DNA from: Neonectria sp. B-13
Taxonomy: Eukaryota; Ascomycota; Sordariomycetes; Hypocreales; Nectriaceae
Length of the DNA: 64,000 bases
Assembly: GCA_002682825.1 (NCBI GenBank)
Contig: NOKP01000028.1
Span: forward strand, 62,001-126,000
Direction: 5' to 3'
Shown here: positions 22,836 through 34,117 of the stretch, piece by piece
Layout: each line of letters begins with the position of its first letter
Numbering within the stretch: the first letter of the stretch is position 1
Notes under the pieces: generated by a model
The model's database searches: none
The model's input: only the letters and a program-made list of their open reading frames with translations
Told to the model about the DNA's origin: nothing
Made by a program: the position numbers and the translations under genes

Positions 22836-24128
22836 GATGAGGAAGACTCGGTAGTTGAAGCGTTTGATTTGGAAGGACAGGTGATTTTTTGAGAGTGACC
22901 TGGCGATCTGAGGGAACGGAGTTTAAGTCAAGCGATGCATGAGTCTATATATACGGTTCTGAGATGGAGATTTGGAATGCCCTCGATGAGGCATACTCGT
23001 CTAAATATCCCCAAACTGCAGCGCTTACACACGCAACCAGCGCTAGCGGCCAACCCTAGAATTAAAATAAGCAAAGGCCCCAAGGCCGCCAAGGCGGACA
23101 GCACTGAATAGAGGAGTATAGTGTGATTCTTTGCTAATCAAGTGACCGAAGCAGCTGTAGGATTTGAGGTTAAGATTGATTCCGGATCCTAAACAAACCT
23201 GGGCATAATTGAATACGAGTGGTCGATTTTCTAGGGTTGACGAATTATGCACCTCGATCGATCCCACGTGCGAAGGGCCCGGCAGATGGTGCACATGCCA
23301 CGCAGGATTCAAAGCGTAAAACTAGGCTCAATCCATCAGCCCCTCTGACCGGGCCTTGATCCTGCCGACGCCTCTCAGCGTGTGGTGTGCCTTGCATTGG
23401 GAGGACTATTGTTGGAGACGCCCGACTTGCTAGGTTTAACCGTAAGATCATCCTTCTGTGGGACATCGCTCACTCTGAAACCATGCCGGGAAGCAGCCAT
23501 CGTGTAGCTGGCATGGCCAGCTAATGGCGATGGAGTCCAGTGCTCGTCTAAGCTTGATCCTCAGCCGCACTGGGACACGTGAAACAGAACATGTCTAAAC
23601 AGGTGAATTCTCTTGTATGGCAGAGCCCAGCCATCAGGATCTACTCATTTTATCTTTAATGTCTATAAAGAGTGCTACACGGCGAGTGCAGAAATCATCC
23701 TATAAGGCATCCTCTACCGTGCCCTTAGACCCCCTGACGATTGGCAGGATGGTATTGCTATTTACAATGCTGTAAGTTAGAAAATCTCAGTAAAGGTGGT
23801 TGGTTATACGAGTAGTCGTCGGGAAGGGAGGTGAAAAGTGGCGCCGCAACTAGCGTCACATCTGAGAGATACGAGACGGTGGGTTCACTTTCTCCCGAGT
23901 GTCCCGCCAGCTGAGAAAGAACAACGGTTTGGGCAACGCTGGTATCGACTCGCTCATCTAGGTCCCCAGCTCCCTTTCCCTCCTCTAGTTAAGAAACCAA
24001 CGCTACCCGTCTTCCTCCTACCATACGCTCTGTCGGCCGGAGACCTGTGTTTAAGATGCCCCCCCCCCCCCCAAGTGCAAACACACTTCACAATACTCGA
24101 TGATATTCACACGTCTTGACTCGCAATC
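22836..24128. other. Intergenic; contains a poly-C tract
   Basis: No gene is supported. A TATATATA box for the gene to the left sits at 22946-22953. A run of about 14 C residues occurs at 24059-24072, an unusual homopolymer for this window. Confidence 0.45.
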
Positions 24129-24540
24129 ATGGCAGGCGAGAAAGGACCTATCTTCGTGTCTTTGACAACCCCTATGGGAATTGCAGGATTTCTCCATCGC
24201 GCTGTACACCACGATTGGGATCACGATATATGTCTTCAGCATCTTCAGACGCCGGCGGGGTCTGTATTTCTGGAGCTTGCTGGTCGCCGTTCGGCATTTT
24301 TTTCAACGCAATCGCAGACTTCTTACGCTTCTTCGCGCTCGCACCGAACTTCTCAATATGTGTCATCACGGTTGCCGGCTGGTGGACCATGTGACAGGTC
24401 AGTGTGTTGTGCTCTACTCGCGCCTCGGTCTGCTTATGTCCGACCCTACGTATGACACGTTCGGGTGCATCCATCTGATGCAAGATAGTTCGGGCGCTTC
24501 GGCTGTCATCTCCCAGAAACCGAGTCCGGCCCAAGTCTAA
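24129..24540 (+). pseudogene. Frameshifted fungal integral membrane protein relic
   Basis: Three reading frames in succession give one coherent membrane-protein N-terminus: MAGEKGPIFVSLTTPMG, then FSIALYTTIGITIYVFSIFRRRRGLYFWSLLVA, then FGIFFNAIADFLRFFALAPNFSICVITVAGWWTM, then VTGQCVVLYSRLGLL. This order of short loops, the RRRRGLYFWS turn and VTGQ--VLYSRL resembles the common seven-helix fungal integral membrane proteins that carry a rhodopsin-like (DUF-type) domain. At least two, probably three, single-base frame changes separate the pieces and later helices are missing, so it is dead. A long open frame on the opposite strand is a shadow. Confidence 0.6.
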
Positions 24541-25320
24541 TTCTTTGCCATGGCTGGATCTAATGAGCCACCAACCTTTGCACCAGCTACAAGTACCGCC
24601 GCTGAGCCAGCCGCCGAGCCTAGCGACCAGATTGCTGTCGTAAGGAGATCCGCGCATCCCAGCATAAACACTGCTCTGAGCTGCCATGTGTGAATTTCTG
24701 TACAGAGTACAATATCCAGGTATCCAGGACGGGGATGACGACTCCGCTTTTGGTGATGGTAGGGACGCTCCCTACTAAAGCCATCTGTTTCGAAACGAGA
24801 GCATACTAATCCTTAATAGGCCCCTCTCCATAGCTTCAATAAGCTCAACAATTCCAGAGTATCGAAAGCGGCACGGACGGACATACATAACTTCAAGGCC
24901 GCTGAGTACTGATATTGATGCCATTGCTTATCCTGAGTGGTATTTATCTAAAGGTGACTGACAAACCCGCCAGGGGACCCAATGATGAAAAGCAGAACGA
25001 AGGGCTGGCTATCAAGTAAGTATTACAGCTAACCCAAAAGCATTTTCTGGGGACAACAGGAGAGTGACAACTAGAAAGCCATCATACGCTAAAGCGGCAC
25101 TTGGTAACAAACTCTTCTTCGCACCGTTAGAGAATCCGCAAACGGTTCTCGTCTCGGCACAGGAACATATATCTGGGCTATGTGAGACAACCGGATTTCA
25201 AGTAATAGATCTTAGCAATTGTAATACTGTATTCTCAACATATAAGATTAATCTACCAAAACACTCAAGAGGGATAGAAATATGCAAAGCCTTGTATACC
25301 AATCTAAGCAGGTCAAACAC
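24541..25320. other. Intergenic, no gene supported
   Basis: A plus-strand frame at 25064-25396 overlaps the 3' end of the gene on the other strand and has no family features, so it is not called. Confidence 0.4.
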
Positions 25321-25971
25321 TTATAAACCCATTATAACACTAATTGCGCCAACAGCAACAGCAACAGCAGCAGTAAGAGTGATTGTACAACCATGAGCAG
25401 CATAGTTATCATTATCGTCACCAGCTGCAGCTGTCGCAGAGGCAATGATGGGTTCAAGGCGAACGGTCTCTGTCTGGTTATTCTTAGTAAAGAAGACAGT
25501 GCCAGCGCTTTCGCATGATTCAACAGCGTCTCCATTGCCAAACTGGCTGCACTCCTCGACAAATTCAATAGCGTCGTCCTCAATATCGACGAGCCAGTCG
25601 ACATATTCAGTCATGTAGTCCATGAGCTCCTCCGACAGAGACGACGGTGCGTAGAGGCTGCAGGGGTTGGTGGTAGTGGCAGAAACGATGAGACTCTCAG
25701 CCCAGCTCTCGAGATTCCTACCCGCAGTGGGTTCGCCTCTAAGGAGGTCCCGAGCCATGTCTTTGCACTCGGAGAGATCGGCGCGAGGGAAAAGCGCCTT
25801 GACGTCGCGCTTATTTGGGCTGTAGTTGATGACGGCATTGGCGCTGCCCGGAGCTGCAACGTGGAGCTTCTCGAAGATGTGAACGACGTGAACTTCTCGA
25901 GGCTCGACTTTGTCGGCGACCGCGGCTGTGACAGCTGCGGCGGCCAGGATGAGCTGGGTCTTGAACTGCAT
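25321..25971 (-). CDS. Small secreted, GPI-anchor-like hypothetical protein
   Basis: A single-exon, 216-residue protein from ATG 25971. It has a signal peptide, MQFKTQLILAAAAVTAAVA, a mature region with four to six Cys (SECKDMARDLL, NPCSLYAPSS, EECSQFGNGDAVESCESAG), one N-glycosylation site (NNQT) and a C-terminal hydrophobic tail, TITLTAAVAVAVGAISVIMGL, preceded by a small-residue stretch, as in GPI-anchored proteins. The layout is like that of infection-structure-specific or cell-surface proteins of plant- and insect-associated fungi; no enzymatic motif is present. The Ala start and the tail are encoded by clean GC-rich codons, and no disruption is seen. A frame upstream of the ATG is open but lacks a signal peptide, which supports this start. 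Confidence 0.65.
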   Translation of the reverse strand: MQFKTQLILAAAAVTAAVADKVEPREVHVVHIFEKLHVAAPGSANAVINYSPNKRDVKALFPRADLSECKDMARDLLRGEPTAGRNLESWAESLIVSATTTNPCSLYAPSSLSEELMDYMTEYVDWLVDIEDDAIEFVEECSQFGNGDAVESCESAGTVFFTKNNQTETVRLEPIIASATAAAGDDNDNYAAHGCTITLTAAVAVAVGAISVIMGL

Positions 25972-28045
25972 GATGGGTGTCGATGTAAAGAAGGAATGTT
26001 GTTGATAGACGCGGTGACTTGTGCGGTGGTTGTACGAAATACCGATTGAGATAAGTGGCGGCCAAAGAGGAACTCGCTGTGTTTTTGTACACGGGCGTTT
26101 ACAACGATCCCATAAACTATCAGGCGCTGGCTTATCCACATATTCAGCCTTGTAAGGGATAATAACAAGGGCTGGAAGGCTCTGGCTGTGAAGTTAGCCA
26201 ATAAGAGCAACAAGTTCTGTGTGAGCAAAAGGGGCGCAGCGACTGAAGAACAAGGGTTGTCACTTGGCAGGCTGATTTCGGCTGCCGCACGCCAGCATGC
26301 TTCCAAGCCTGGTGTCCTCGCTAGGGCTCCCTCGAGATAAATTACGGGGAAGTAAATGATTAAAACCAATATTTGGCGACTACGGAACTGCGTATTTGGA
26401 ATGATATCCTGTAGTCTATAGTCGTTGAATCACATACAGTCCGGTGTAATCTGTACTAGTCGTGGAGGAAGTACCGATATCACCAAAATTAGCTTTGTGG
26501 GAATAACAGGGGTCGAACCAACTCATCGTCGTCTCCCTTCCGAAACCCCCTCTGGGACAGCCACTAAACCAAGCTAGGAAGGAGGTTTAACGGTAAATTA
26601 CCTGTCAATGGGGCTTATGACGTCAAAAGGTATCCCTAGTCCTCGCCCCCTTATGGTATGCTTAGGCAGATAGATCTCTTTGGCTTTTGCCTTTGCTGGT
26701 AGGTTGAAATGTCATGTGCTATCAAAGACAGCCTTGCGGAGCGAAGGTCTTGGGACAAAGTGACCATCAGGCGGTGACAACAAGTTTAAGGCTGAAGTTC
26801 ACAACTTTATTTCAGCCTAATGTACGCAGTGGCTCGTGCTTTGGAGACACTTGCAATTCCTTTTGACTGAACGATGCACTTAAGCATCGTGTCATTGTCG
26901 TCCATTGTAATATGCACGGTACTGAAGCCGCCAGGCACATTCTCGATGTTAAATTTGGGATGAATTACCCTTAAGCACGCAATATTGGACGTAGCCATCA
27001 ACTTAACTTATCCTTTAACGCTCCAGTACCAAAATGCAGTGATCTAGGCAGACACGTAGTTATAGCCACGGTCCTGTCGTCCTTGGTTACGATTTTATTC
27101 TAGGAACTGATGACCTCTAGGCTCATGTAGCGCAGGATAGACCTTATTATCTCTGTAAATTGGGCTGGTTCGTTACTGGAATCTTCCAGCTTGAGCAACG
27201 TGCTGGGAAATGTATGCGAGGAGAAGTAGGCGACTGGACAAGGAGTGGCATCAAGACGCTGTCAGGGGATCCCGATGTCTGTATCGCTGACACAGGGTTG
27301 AAGTGTAAGGAGATTCCAACTTTGAGTTGGGTTATTGTATGGTTCGGGATTTCTAGTGCTGGGTGTGTTTCTGTTTGCGACTCTGAGATATATGTTTTTA
27401 TCATGAGGTTAGATGAAATTGAGGTGCTCCATCCAGGATCAGTTGATATCAGTATATATCACTGGTCTACGGTAAGTATTATTGAAATATCGGGGCATTA
27501 GATAGATTAGATAAAAAGCCAAGTACAAGTTACCAAGGTAATAGCCAAACACAGGTTTCACCTCCATGTTCCATTAAGCTGATGATTTAATAACCCACGC
27601 CTTACCAGTGGGTAGCCGCCCCAATTTCCTCCCTAGATACCGGCAGCTGAAAGGCTCTGCTGATGGAATCACTCCTAGTTCTCGGAAATAAAGGGCCAGA
27701 AGGAGGGAGACTGATAAATGGTGGATAGATAAATCCCAAGATTAGATGGAGGCGTCCCTAGTCCTCGCAGTCCTGATATATAAGAGAACCGGTCAGCACT
27801 GGGCATAGTAACAGTTATTTTGTCGCTCATGAGCATCATGTACCAACTTAGAGGGCAGGTCGAATTCTGGATGTCGACTAGCACGCCTAGTTAGTTCTTT
27901 TAGATGCGGAAGTCACCTTCCATGAAGGCCAGAAGTAGAGGAGATAATCGAGGAGATAGCATGATAAATTTATGGGAAGGTCAAAGGAGACAACAAGAGT
28001 TCCATCTAAACCAATCTCCATCATCTTTAAATACTACGCTCTGAC
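25972..28045. other. Long intergenic region
   Basis: No convincing gene is seen. Small frames at 26807-27001 (minus) and 27160-27501 (plus) show no family. The phrase tccctagtcctcgc occurs twice (near 26633 and 27750), perhaps a trace of a dispersed repeat. A tRNA-like pair of A- and B-box words lies near 26510-26580 on the minus strand but does not fold as a tRNA. Confidence 0.4.
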
Positions 28046-28405
28046 CTAAGGAGACGGTTGTCCCAGAGCTACAACCTCCATGTGCCCCTCGGGAATGTAC
28101 TTTTCCAACCGATCAATGTCATCCTCCTCACTACCCTCAATCCTGACATCGGAGTCGATGTGGAATCCGTCATGAACTAGACAAAGACGAAATCCTGTTT
28201 GCGGACCATACCGCGTGGTTTGGTAGATACAAAAGAGCATTGCCTTGAACAGTTTATTGTTCTTATCACGCTTCCCATGCCAGAAGATGTAATGACGCAC
28301 AGAGTCAGGGCTGTTGGATATTTCGTCTAAAGCGCCGGCAAGGGCAATTTGCCGCAGCATGCTTGACGGAAGGGAATTCGACTTTGTAACAATGTGCGCT
28401 TCCAT
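28046..28405 (-). CDS. Small hypothetical protein
   Basis: A 119-residue single-exon frame from ATG 28405 with no recognised family. Composition is that of a soluble globular protein: RHYIFWHGKRDKNNKLFKAML, then YGPQTGFRLCLVHDGFHIDSD, then an acidic EGSEEDDIDRLEKYIPEGHMEVVALG end. There is no signal peptide or membrane segment. The aromatic/charged alternation and lack of low complexity make it more protein-like than nearby chance frames. Translation start and expression are unverified. Confidence 0.4.
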   Translation of the reverse strand: MEAHIVTKSNSLPSSMLRQIALAGALDEISNSPDSVRHYIFWHGKRDKNNKLFKAMLFCIYQTTRYGPQTGFRLCLVHDGFHIDSDVRIEGSEEDDIDRLEKYIPEGHMEVVALGQPSP

Positions 28406-29452
28406 AATGGCGACATGGAATGGAATATTGAGAGAGTGTAATGTGTCTCAGAGTCCCTTGTTGTGTTAGATTGTAATTATCAAGCCAAGACAGCGATGGC
28501 CTGAGAAGGAAAACCAAACGACGTACCTTTGACTTGTTTGTTTGTGTAATGGGAGGTATATAAAGATGTGCTTTCAATTGATTATTGTGAGGAAGCTAGT
28601 AAATTATAGAATGTTAGGTGCAGTAACCCATTGAGCTAAGCCCCCATGCAACATAATGTCACGGCGTGACTCGAAATCAGCACGATGGATCCGTATTTCT
28701 AGGCAGCATGGATACAATGGCATAAATCAAATACGACGGAGCGAATGACGAACATCCAAAACCTCAATCTGACAAATAAAGACCCCCTTACGGTGCGGCA
28801 CACCTTCTTCTTCATCTGATTCCGGGTCTTTACAACAAACTCCACACTCTCAAAACGTTCTCCCCAATTACCTTAGCCAGTTACTCCTCTACTGCCCCAC
28901 GATCAAGGACAGCCTAAAGCAAGTGTAGTGTAAGAGGATTAGTCCATTGGGTGTATCCCTGGTTCAGCTACTACAAGCCATAGTGTGGAAGACCTCGGCT
29001 GCGACAATCTCTGCGTTTATTGGTTTGCTCCGTACCAGTCTATTTCGCAACTATAGATAGGTTTACGTTTATAATACTTAATATAGACTATAAGACGTTA
29101 TCACACATTGCTAGGCCGGGGATTGCTAGGAATACCAGCTTGAACTGGGCATACGGCTTTCGCCGGGCATACTGGCTGTCACCAGGCATACTGGCTGTCA
29201 CCGGGCATACCGGCTGTTATCGGGTATATCGGCTTTCATCGGGCATACCGGACTATGCGGCGTTTCAGCCGACTACCCGCCTTAGACCCCAGCTCTCCAC
29301 CTCGACTCCTACATGACTACCTCGTGTTGCCCTTGTGGATGAATGAAGATGGGTATAATATAGCCCCTCATCTGCTATCATTTTAGCTAAGGTAGCGTGC
29401 CAGCACCCTCAACGACGCCTCTAAGTTAGGTACCACAACAACTACATTAATA
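28406..29452. other. Intergenic with a 19-nt minisatellite
   Basis: No gene is supported. The only structure is the tandem repeat at 29147-29255, described separately. Confidence 0.45.
29147..29255 (+). repeat. 19-nt minisatellite, about 5.5 copies
   Basis: Units of the form gggcatactggctgtcacc follow each other at 18-19 nt spacing with 1-5 differences per unit. The period is not a multiple of three, so it is not a coding repeat, and units touch directly without spacers. Confidence 0.75.
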
Positions 29453-29662
29453 ATGTTTATACACGCGCTGGCTATGATCCTCCTTATAGTTCCACCCTTC
29501 ATAATGGCAAGCCCTCTGACTTCCAAACTAGGCAAACATGAAGTCATTCAGAGCTGGGCTTTACAGACATCATCCATAATAAAAGACCCCGCTTCTACCT
29601 CCAAGCCGAGTTATAACACTTCACATAGCATCATATCCCAACGTCAAGGTATACCTTTATAG
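29453..29662 (+). CDS. Possible small secreted peptide or first exon
   Basis: A 69-residue frame opening with a good signal peptide, MFIHALAMILLIVPPFIMAS, followed by a short Ser/Thr-rich mature part. A gtatac donor-like site near the end suggests it may be a first exon, but no following exon was found. Low confidence, since the flanks are decayed sequence. Confidence 0.3.
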   Translation: MFIHALAMILLIVPPFIMASPLTSKLGKHEVIQSWALQTSSIIKDPASTSKPSYNTSHSIISQRQGIPL

Positions 29663-29743
29663 GGTGTCTTCTTGCGTCCAACGTAATCAACGACTCGGAT
29701 CTTTGGTTTCCCGACAACCCCAAGAACATGCACTCGCCAGTCT

Positions 29744-32270
29744 CTATAAATCCTGATTCTCTGTTGGAATACGGTGAGGTTTTGGTGGTACACCCTGTCT
29801 AAGAACCATTACGTAGACATTGAGCCGGCAGCTCGGGCTGAGGATGTATGGATTGCTCGACAGCTCCGCCTGCGTTTTGAGCGAGCCTGCTGCGTGCAGT
29901 AGGATATCCAGATACTTGTCCTTGACCTGCATGCCCACGATGTTGGTGCTGAGCTGTCTGTCCGACTTCTTCAGCTGGCCAAATGTTGCGCCAGAGTTGT
30001 TGCCTGCAGTGGTATTCTGAGTCTCAACCGGTTCTTCTCCTGGTGAGAGTAGCAGACCGGCGTTGAACTTTGTTGCTTTGCCGAAGACGTGGTCGAGAAC
30101 AATATGTCCCTGCGAGACGATAATGATGTGGTAACCCGTCTGGGCACAGGTTGCTCATCTGCCGCATCTGTAGTGGTGACGCCGACTGATTATACATGTA
30201 TCCCTTTGGCCTACGATTTGGATGTTGCCTTCTCGAAATGGATCGCGGACGCAATAGGAAGAGTGGACAGTTTCTGCCCGAGTACGTAAATCGTTATCTG
30301 TCAACTACTGTCATAGAACAAAAGTTCCCCTGGTTTATGGCATCAACTTTGCTAGCAATCTGCCTCCAGGTGCTAGGGTTTGCCTTGTCCTGCACAGACA
30401 CATAGCCTACGGCGTCAAACGGCTTGTCCATCTCTCTAACAATCTGCACCATTGGTGGCTTCGGCAGGGTGTCGAGTCGCACGCGGAGATACCGCTTGAC
30501 CCCTGCATGCGGATACCGCTGCCCATATGCCGTGCTTGACGGATCGCTGTCCTGGAACTTGATGATCGAGGCAACAAAAGACAGATCTTCCCGATTCAGG
30601 AGACTTCCCGACTGGGAGGAGGTATCTTTTTCCTGTCCCGTGAGTTATCTTCCGGATTCACAGACCTATTTAACTTGACGACCTTGGAGACTTGATCCAC
30701 TTATTCGGGACAACCACTTGATACTGCTCAAATCACCGGAGGCCTCGTGGCATGGCTTCAACCATATAGGGATCCTTGACGAGATCCGTCCTGGCCGACA
30801 GCATCGGGAAAAAGAAGGAGGCTAGAAAGATGACGATGAACAAGGTCACCTACAGGAAGAGAGTGCAGTTGAACCCAGAGGCAGCACTGGCCTGCAACTC
30901 AACCCGGACGGCCTTGACCTGAATGTTTATCGAAGGAATGAGCTTGTTTTGAACTTGTTCTTCAACAACTCCGCCTTGACCTTGATCGCGGACACGGATA
31001 CCTCCTGCGCCCCTTCGCCGTTTGGCTTCGAGGAACAGGCTGCCAGCATCTGGCCCCAGTCCCCCTCTTACAAAGGCTAAAAATTGCCGGATTATCCGGA
31101 ACGGGGCTCGTTGTGGCCATCTACCGTCAGGAAGTCAGAGGGCAAAAACGAGACCAACGAGTCGAATGGGAAGGCTTTTGCCAGCCCAGGTACGAGCAGG
31201 TATGGGTCGGCTCGTGTGTGATACGTTGAACGCAGGAAGAAGTATTCGGCATTGCTGCTATCGCCGCCGGTGACAGGATCGCGGGGTGGGATGAAACCGC
31301 CCGGGAAGAGTTGGCAGAGTGGCGTGGATAGTTGCAGACGTCAAAGCCCCAATGTTATCCTACGAGACGTTTGCTGCATCCCCTGTTTCTTCCAGCATCT
31401 GATCACGCTGTACTATTTGGAAGCTGATGTCTCAGGGTAGTTCGTCTTCTGGATCAGCGTAAATACTACTGAGGTATTCGTATGGATCCTCGCTCATCAT
31501 CTTCTGTCCGGGGCGAGAGCCAGCCCCAGTGATTGGCAAACCAGTCTCCATGTCTGAGGCTCTGATCAGCGATGACACATCCGTGATGCTATCATCGGGG
31601 GATGGTGGAAACTCTTACTGGGATGGCCATACTATCGATTATTGCCCGAGGATGAAACGAAGTAGTCTTGCTGAAGAGCATTAATGGGGCTCAAAGACGT
31701 CGTAATTCTGACCCATGACTTTTGTTGACCATTTTGGAAAGGTGAACGTAGATCTGTAGCCAGAGCTTCAAAATTACCTCCCAGCTCAGCTTCATGGCTT
31801 TGCTCCGGACGTAAAACGAGTTCCCTTCTTTATGTCAACACTCCTCGACGAACCATCCTGCAAGAACACCTTCCACCCCCCACAAAACATCGTTGGGTCA
31901 TTCTGATTACCTACACAACGTTGATAGAGGTAAGAGAACCCAGGCTATTTCCAACATAGTACAATATGTGGAAACTCCTGCTGCAGCCTTGAGGACCGGG
32001 GTTTCTGTTTGCCCCAGCGATGGCGACAGCAACGATGTGTTAGGATTCTCCCGGACTAACCTTTACTCGGGGTCTGTGTCGTCCTTGGGGGTTCTTGGCC
32101 AAGTTTACCGAAGACTGGTTCCGGAATCAGTCAAAAGTCATCTTGTTGGTGGAGAGGTGGTGCCTCGGTGGTTTCCTCCTCCTGCGCCTGGTTACGATCC
32201 CGAGTCGCCGAATCTGGTTCCAACTCCTGGCTCAAATCCCTTGAAAGGGGTTTCGAGATGCGTGTATTGA
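29744..32270 (-). pseudogene. Long unrecognised decayed gene
   Basis: Read on the minus strand, successive blocks are convincingly protein-like though split by stops and frame changes. They are a Glu/Pro-rich linker (EEETTEAPPLHQQDDF, about 32180), SPINALQQDYFVSSSGNN (about 31680), SSLIRASDMETGLPITG with MSEDPYEYLSSIYADPED (31590-31440), NAEYFFLRSTYHTRADPYLL (31255-31090), IPSINIQVKAVRVELQAS (about 30930), a hydrophobic TLFIVIFLASFFFPMLS segment, then KRYLRVRLDTLPKPPMVQIV (about 30480) and finally GMQVKDKYLDILLHAAGSL (29938-29744). Stops between blocks are TGA, TAG or TAA where Arg, Gln or Trp would suit. The whole suggests a large protein with one membrane segment. I do not recognise the family. 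The strand choice rests on the coherence of the blocks. Confidence 0.5.
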
Positions 32271-33377
32271 TGTTGTGAAGTGCATCGCCCTCACGTCCGA
32301 AAGGACCCAGCTTGCAGTTGTAAGAGAGTCAAGAATGCGTTCCGACTTACTATGCTGCTTCTCAAAAGCTCCGCTGTAGTGGACGACCTTCTTATCGTCT
32401 AGTCTCACGACTAAGCGAAGGAGCTCAAGAGGAACGAGTCAATTTATACTATCGCAAGTTCTATCGAGGTACATTTCTCGTACCGTGATAGCGTTCCTTG
32501 ACGATATCTTGCATTGTCGGTGAGAAGAGGGAAGCAGCTTGTTTAGTCTCGTCCGTAACTGAATCTTGAAATAATCACCCTGAATCGAAGAATCCGATGC
32601 GAATCTGGCTATCAATGCTGCAGCAGGAAAGTTGATTGATGTGATGAGATTACTCAGCGTAGACGCCCAGTGGAGGGTCGCAGCACTAAGATAATCAAAA
32701 CTCAACTGACACAACCCGACCCAAGGTCTAGATAAATCACTGATATCTCCTTACAGTATATCAATACCGGTCGCAATGTACCAGCGAGCAAGAGCATAGC
32801 CAGGATGGCACTGGCAGTGGGTGTAGAGGCAGCGCCCGGCTACGTCGACGTAGTACGACAGTAGCAGTCCTGCTCTGTGAATGGTCTTGAGCAGTGAACT
32901 GCAGTGGCAAGTCACACAGTAAGTAAGTTTTTTTTTTAGCAGAATGATGTGTAATGAGTAATTGCGGTACTGCGGCGTTGCGGCGTTGCGGCAATGCGGC
33001 ATTGCGGCATTGTGGTGGTGCCGCATTGCTGGGTTCGGGCGGCGCCGGTGCGGCATATGCGGTATGTGCGGCGAAGTTACAGGTCACAGCACGTCGTGAA
33101 ATGAATCACATTGCGGCGCGGAGTCGAAAAAGTTGCCGCATTATTAAGTCTGACGAGGCAAGTTTGGTTTCAAGCCGCTTTTGCCCGAGACTCAGCCTTG
33201 AATACAGTTTTTCCGGCTTCTCCTGTAACGATCGCATGATCACAGCTTCTTGCCTTTTTAAAGTAAAAAGCCCAACCCCATCTCACCAGCACTCCCCCTG
33301 CTCACCAGTATCTCATCCCATCTCGCATATCTTGCTACCTCTACTTTCTCACTTTTTACTTCGAATCCACAGCAGTC
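32271..33377. other. Intergenic with GC-rich gcggcattg repeats
   Basis: Positions about 32964-33062 hold a degenerate array of 9-10 nt units of the type gcggcattg/gcggcgttg. A 241-codon plus-strand frame that crosses it (32954-33679) overlaps the Rcf2 gene in another frame and is a by-product of this composition. A pyrimidine-rich leader precedes the ATG at 33378. Confidence 0.5.
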
Positions 33378-34117
33378 ATGAAGATTCTCACCAAGGCAGA
33401 AGAAGAGGCACACTACGCCGAGGTCCTCAAGGGTGGAATTATTGGAGGTACATTGTGTCTCGGACTCGGCATCGGCGGCGTTTACTTTGCGTCCCGGCGG
33501 TATCCAACGTTCCGGGGCCTGACCCTCCCGTTTCGGGCTTTCATTGTCACCTCGACGGGCACCTTTGGTGCTATGGTCAACGCCGAGCGCTGGAGCATTG
33601 CGCACCAGATCGCCCTGGACCCCAGGCGAAATTACACCGACGAAGCTGCTCGCAATGCCCAGATGATTCGAGAAAATGAGTCTGTCTACGAGCGATTCCT
33701 CGAGTATGGACGAGAGAAGAGATACTCAATCGTCTTTGCATCGTGGCTTGCCTCAATGGGTATTGCGTTCGCAATCGTCAGTCGATCGCCACTGAATACT
33801 GCGAACAAGGTCGTCCAAGCTCGTGTCTATGCCCAGGGACTTACCCTCGCCGTTCTTCTCATCTCTGCGGCTTTTGAGATGAGCGATGCTCAGAAGGGAA
33901 GTGGTCGCTGGCAGACTGTAATGGTTGCTGACCCTCAAAACCCTGGACATCGCATTGAGAAGACGATTCACAAAGAAGAATACGAAGGTCAAGACCTTTG
34001 GATGGGTGAGTAATCCTGTCAGATTAGTGCGAACCGGAAGCTGACTGAATTAATACAGACATGGTAGCGACGGAGGAGCGACGGCTAGCAAGAAAGAGCC
34101 TCATTGCTGAGCACTAG
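33378..34117 (+). CDS. rcf2: Rcf2-type HIG1-domain protein, respiratory supercomplex factor
   Basis: Two exons (33378-34005 and 34059-34117; intron GTGAGT...TACAG) give a 228-residue protein, the size of fungal Rcf2. The N-terminal half has two hydrophobic segments (GGIIGGTLCLGLGIGGVYFAS and AFIVTSTGTFGAMVNAE). The C-terminal half carries the HIG1 domain: YSIVFASWLASMGIAFAIVSR, then the motif VVQARVYAQGLTLAVLL, matching the conserved Q/I-x3-R-x-R-x3-Q type signature. Rcf2 is an inner mitochondrial membrane protein that associates with cytochrome c oxidase and bc1-oxidase supercomplexes. The second exon adds only a charged tail, EERRLARKSLIAEH. The gene is intact and codon use is GC-rich. It is normally a single-copy core gene, so its place among relics is unexpected; a duplicate is possible. 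Confidence 0.88.

Noticed and set aside
24059..24072. Poly-C tract as a possible mobile-element tail
   Set aside because: No target-site duplication or element body next to it was seen; only a homopolymer can be stated.
24172..24687. 171-codon minus-strand frame
   Set aside because: The opposite strand carries recognisable membrane-protein blocks; this frame has none.
26505..26585. tRNA-like A-box (GGTTTAGTGG) and B-box-like (GGTTCGACCCC) words on the minus strand
   Set aside because: Acceptor and T-arm stems do not pair and no anticodon arm forms, so it is at best a chance match or a degraded tRNA.
29147..29255. Direct repeats that could suggest a CRISPR array
   Set aside because: Units are contiguous without spacers and the sequence is eukaryotic; it is a minisatellite.
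32954..33679. 241-codon plus-strand frame
   Set aside because: It starts in gcggcattg repeats and runs out of frame into the Rcf2 gene, with no protein-like character.
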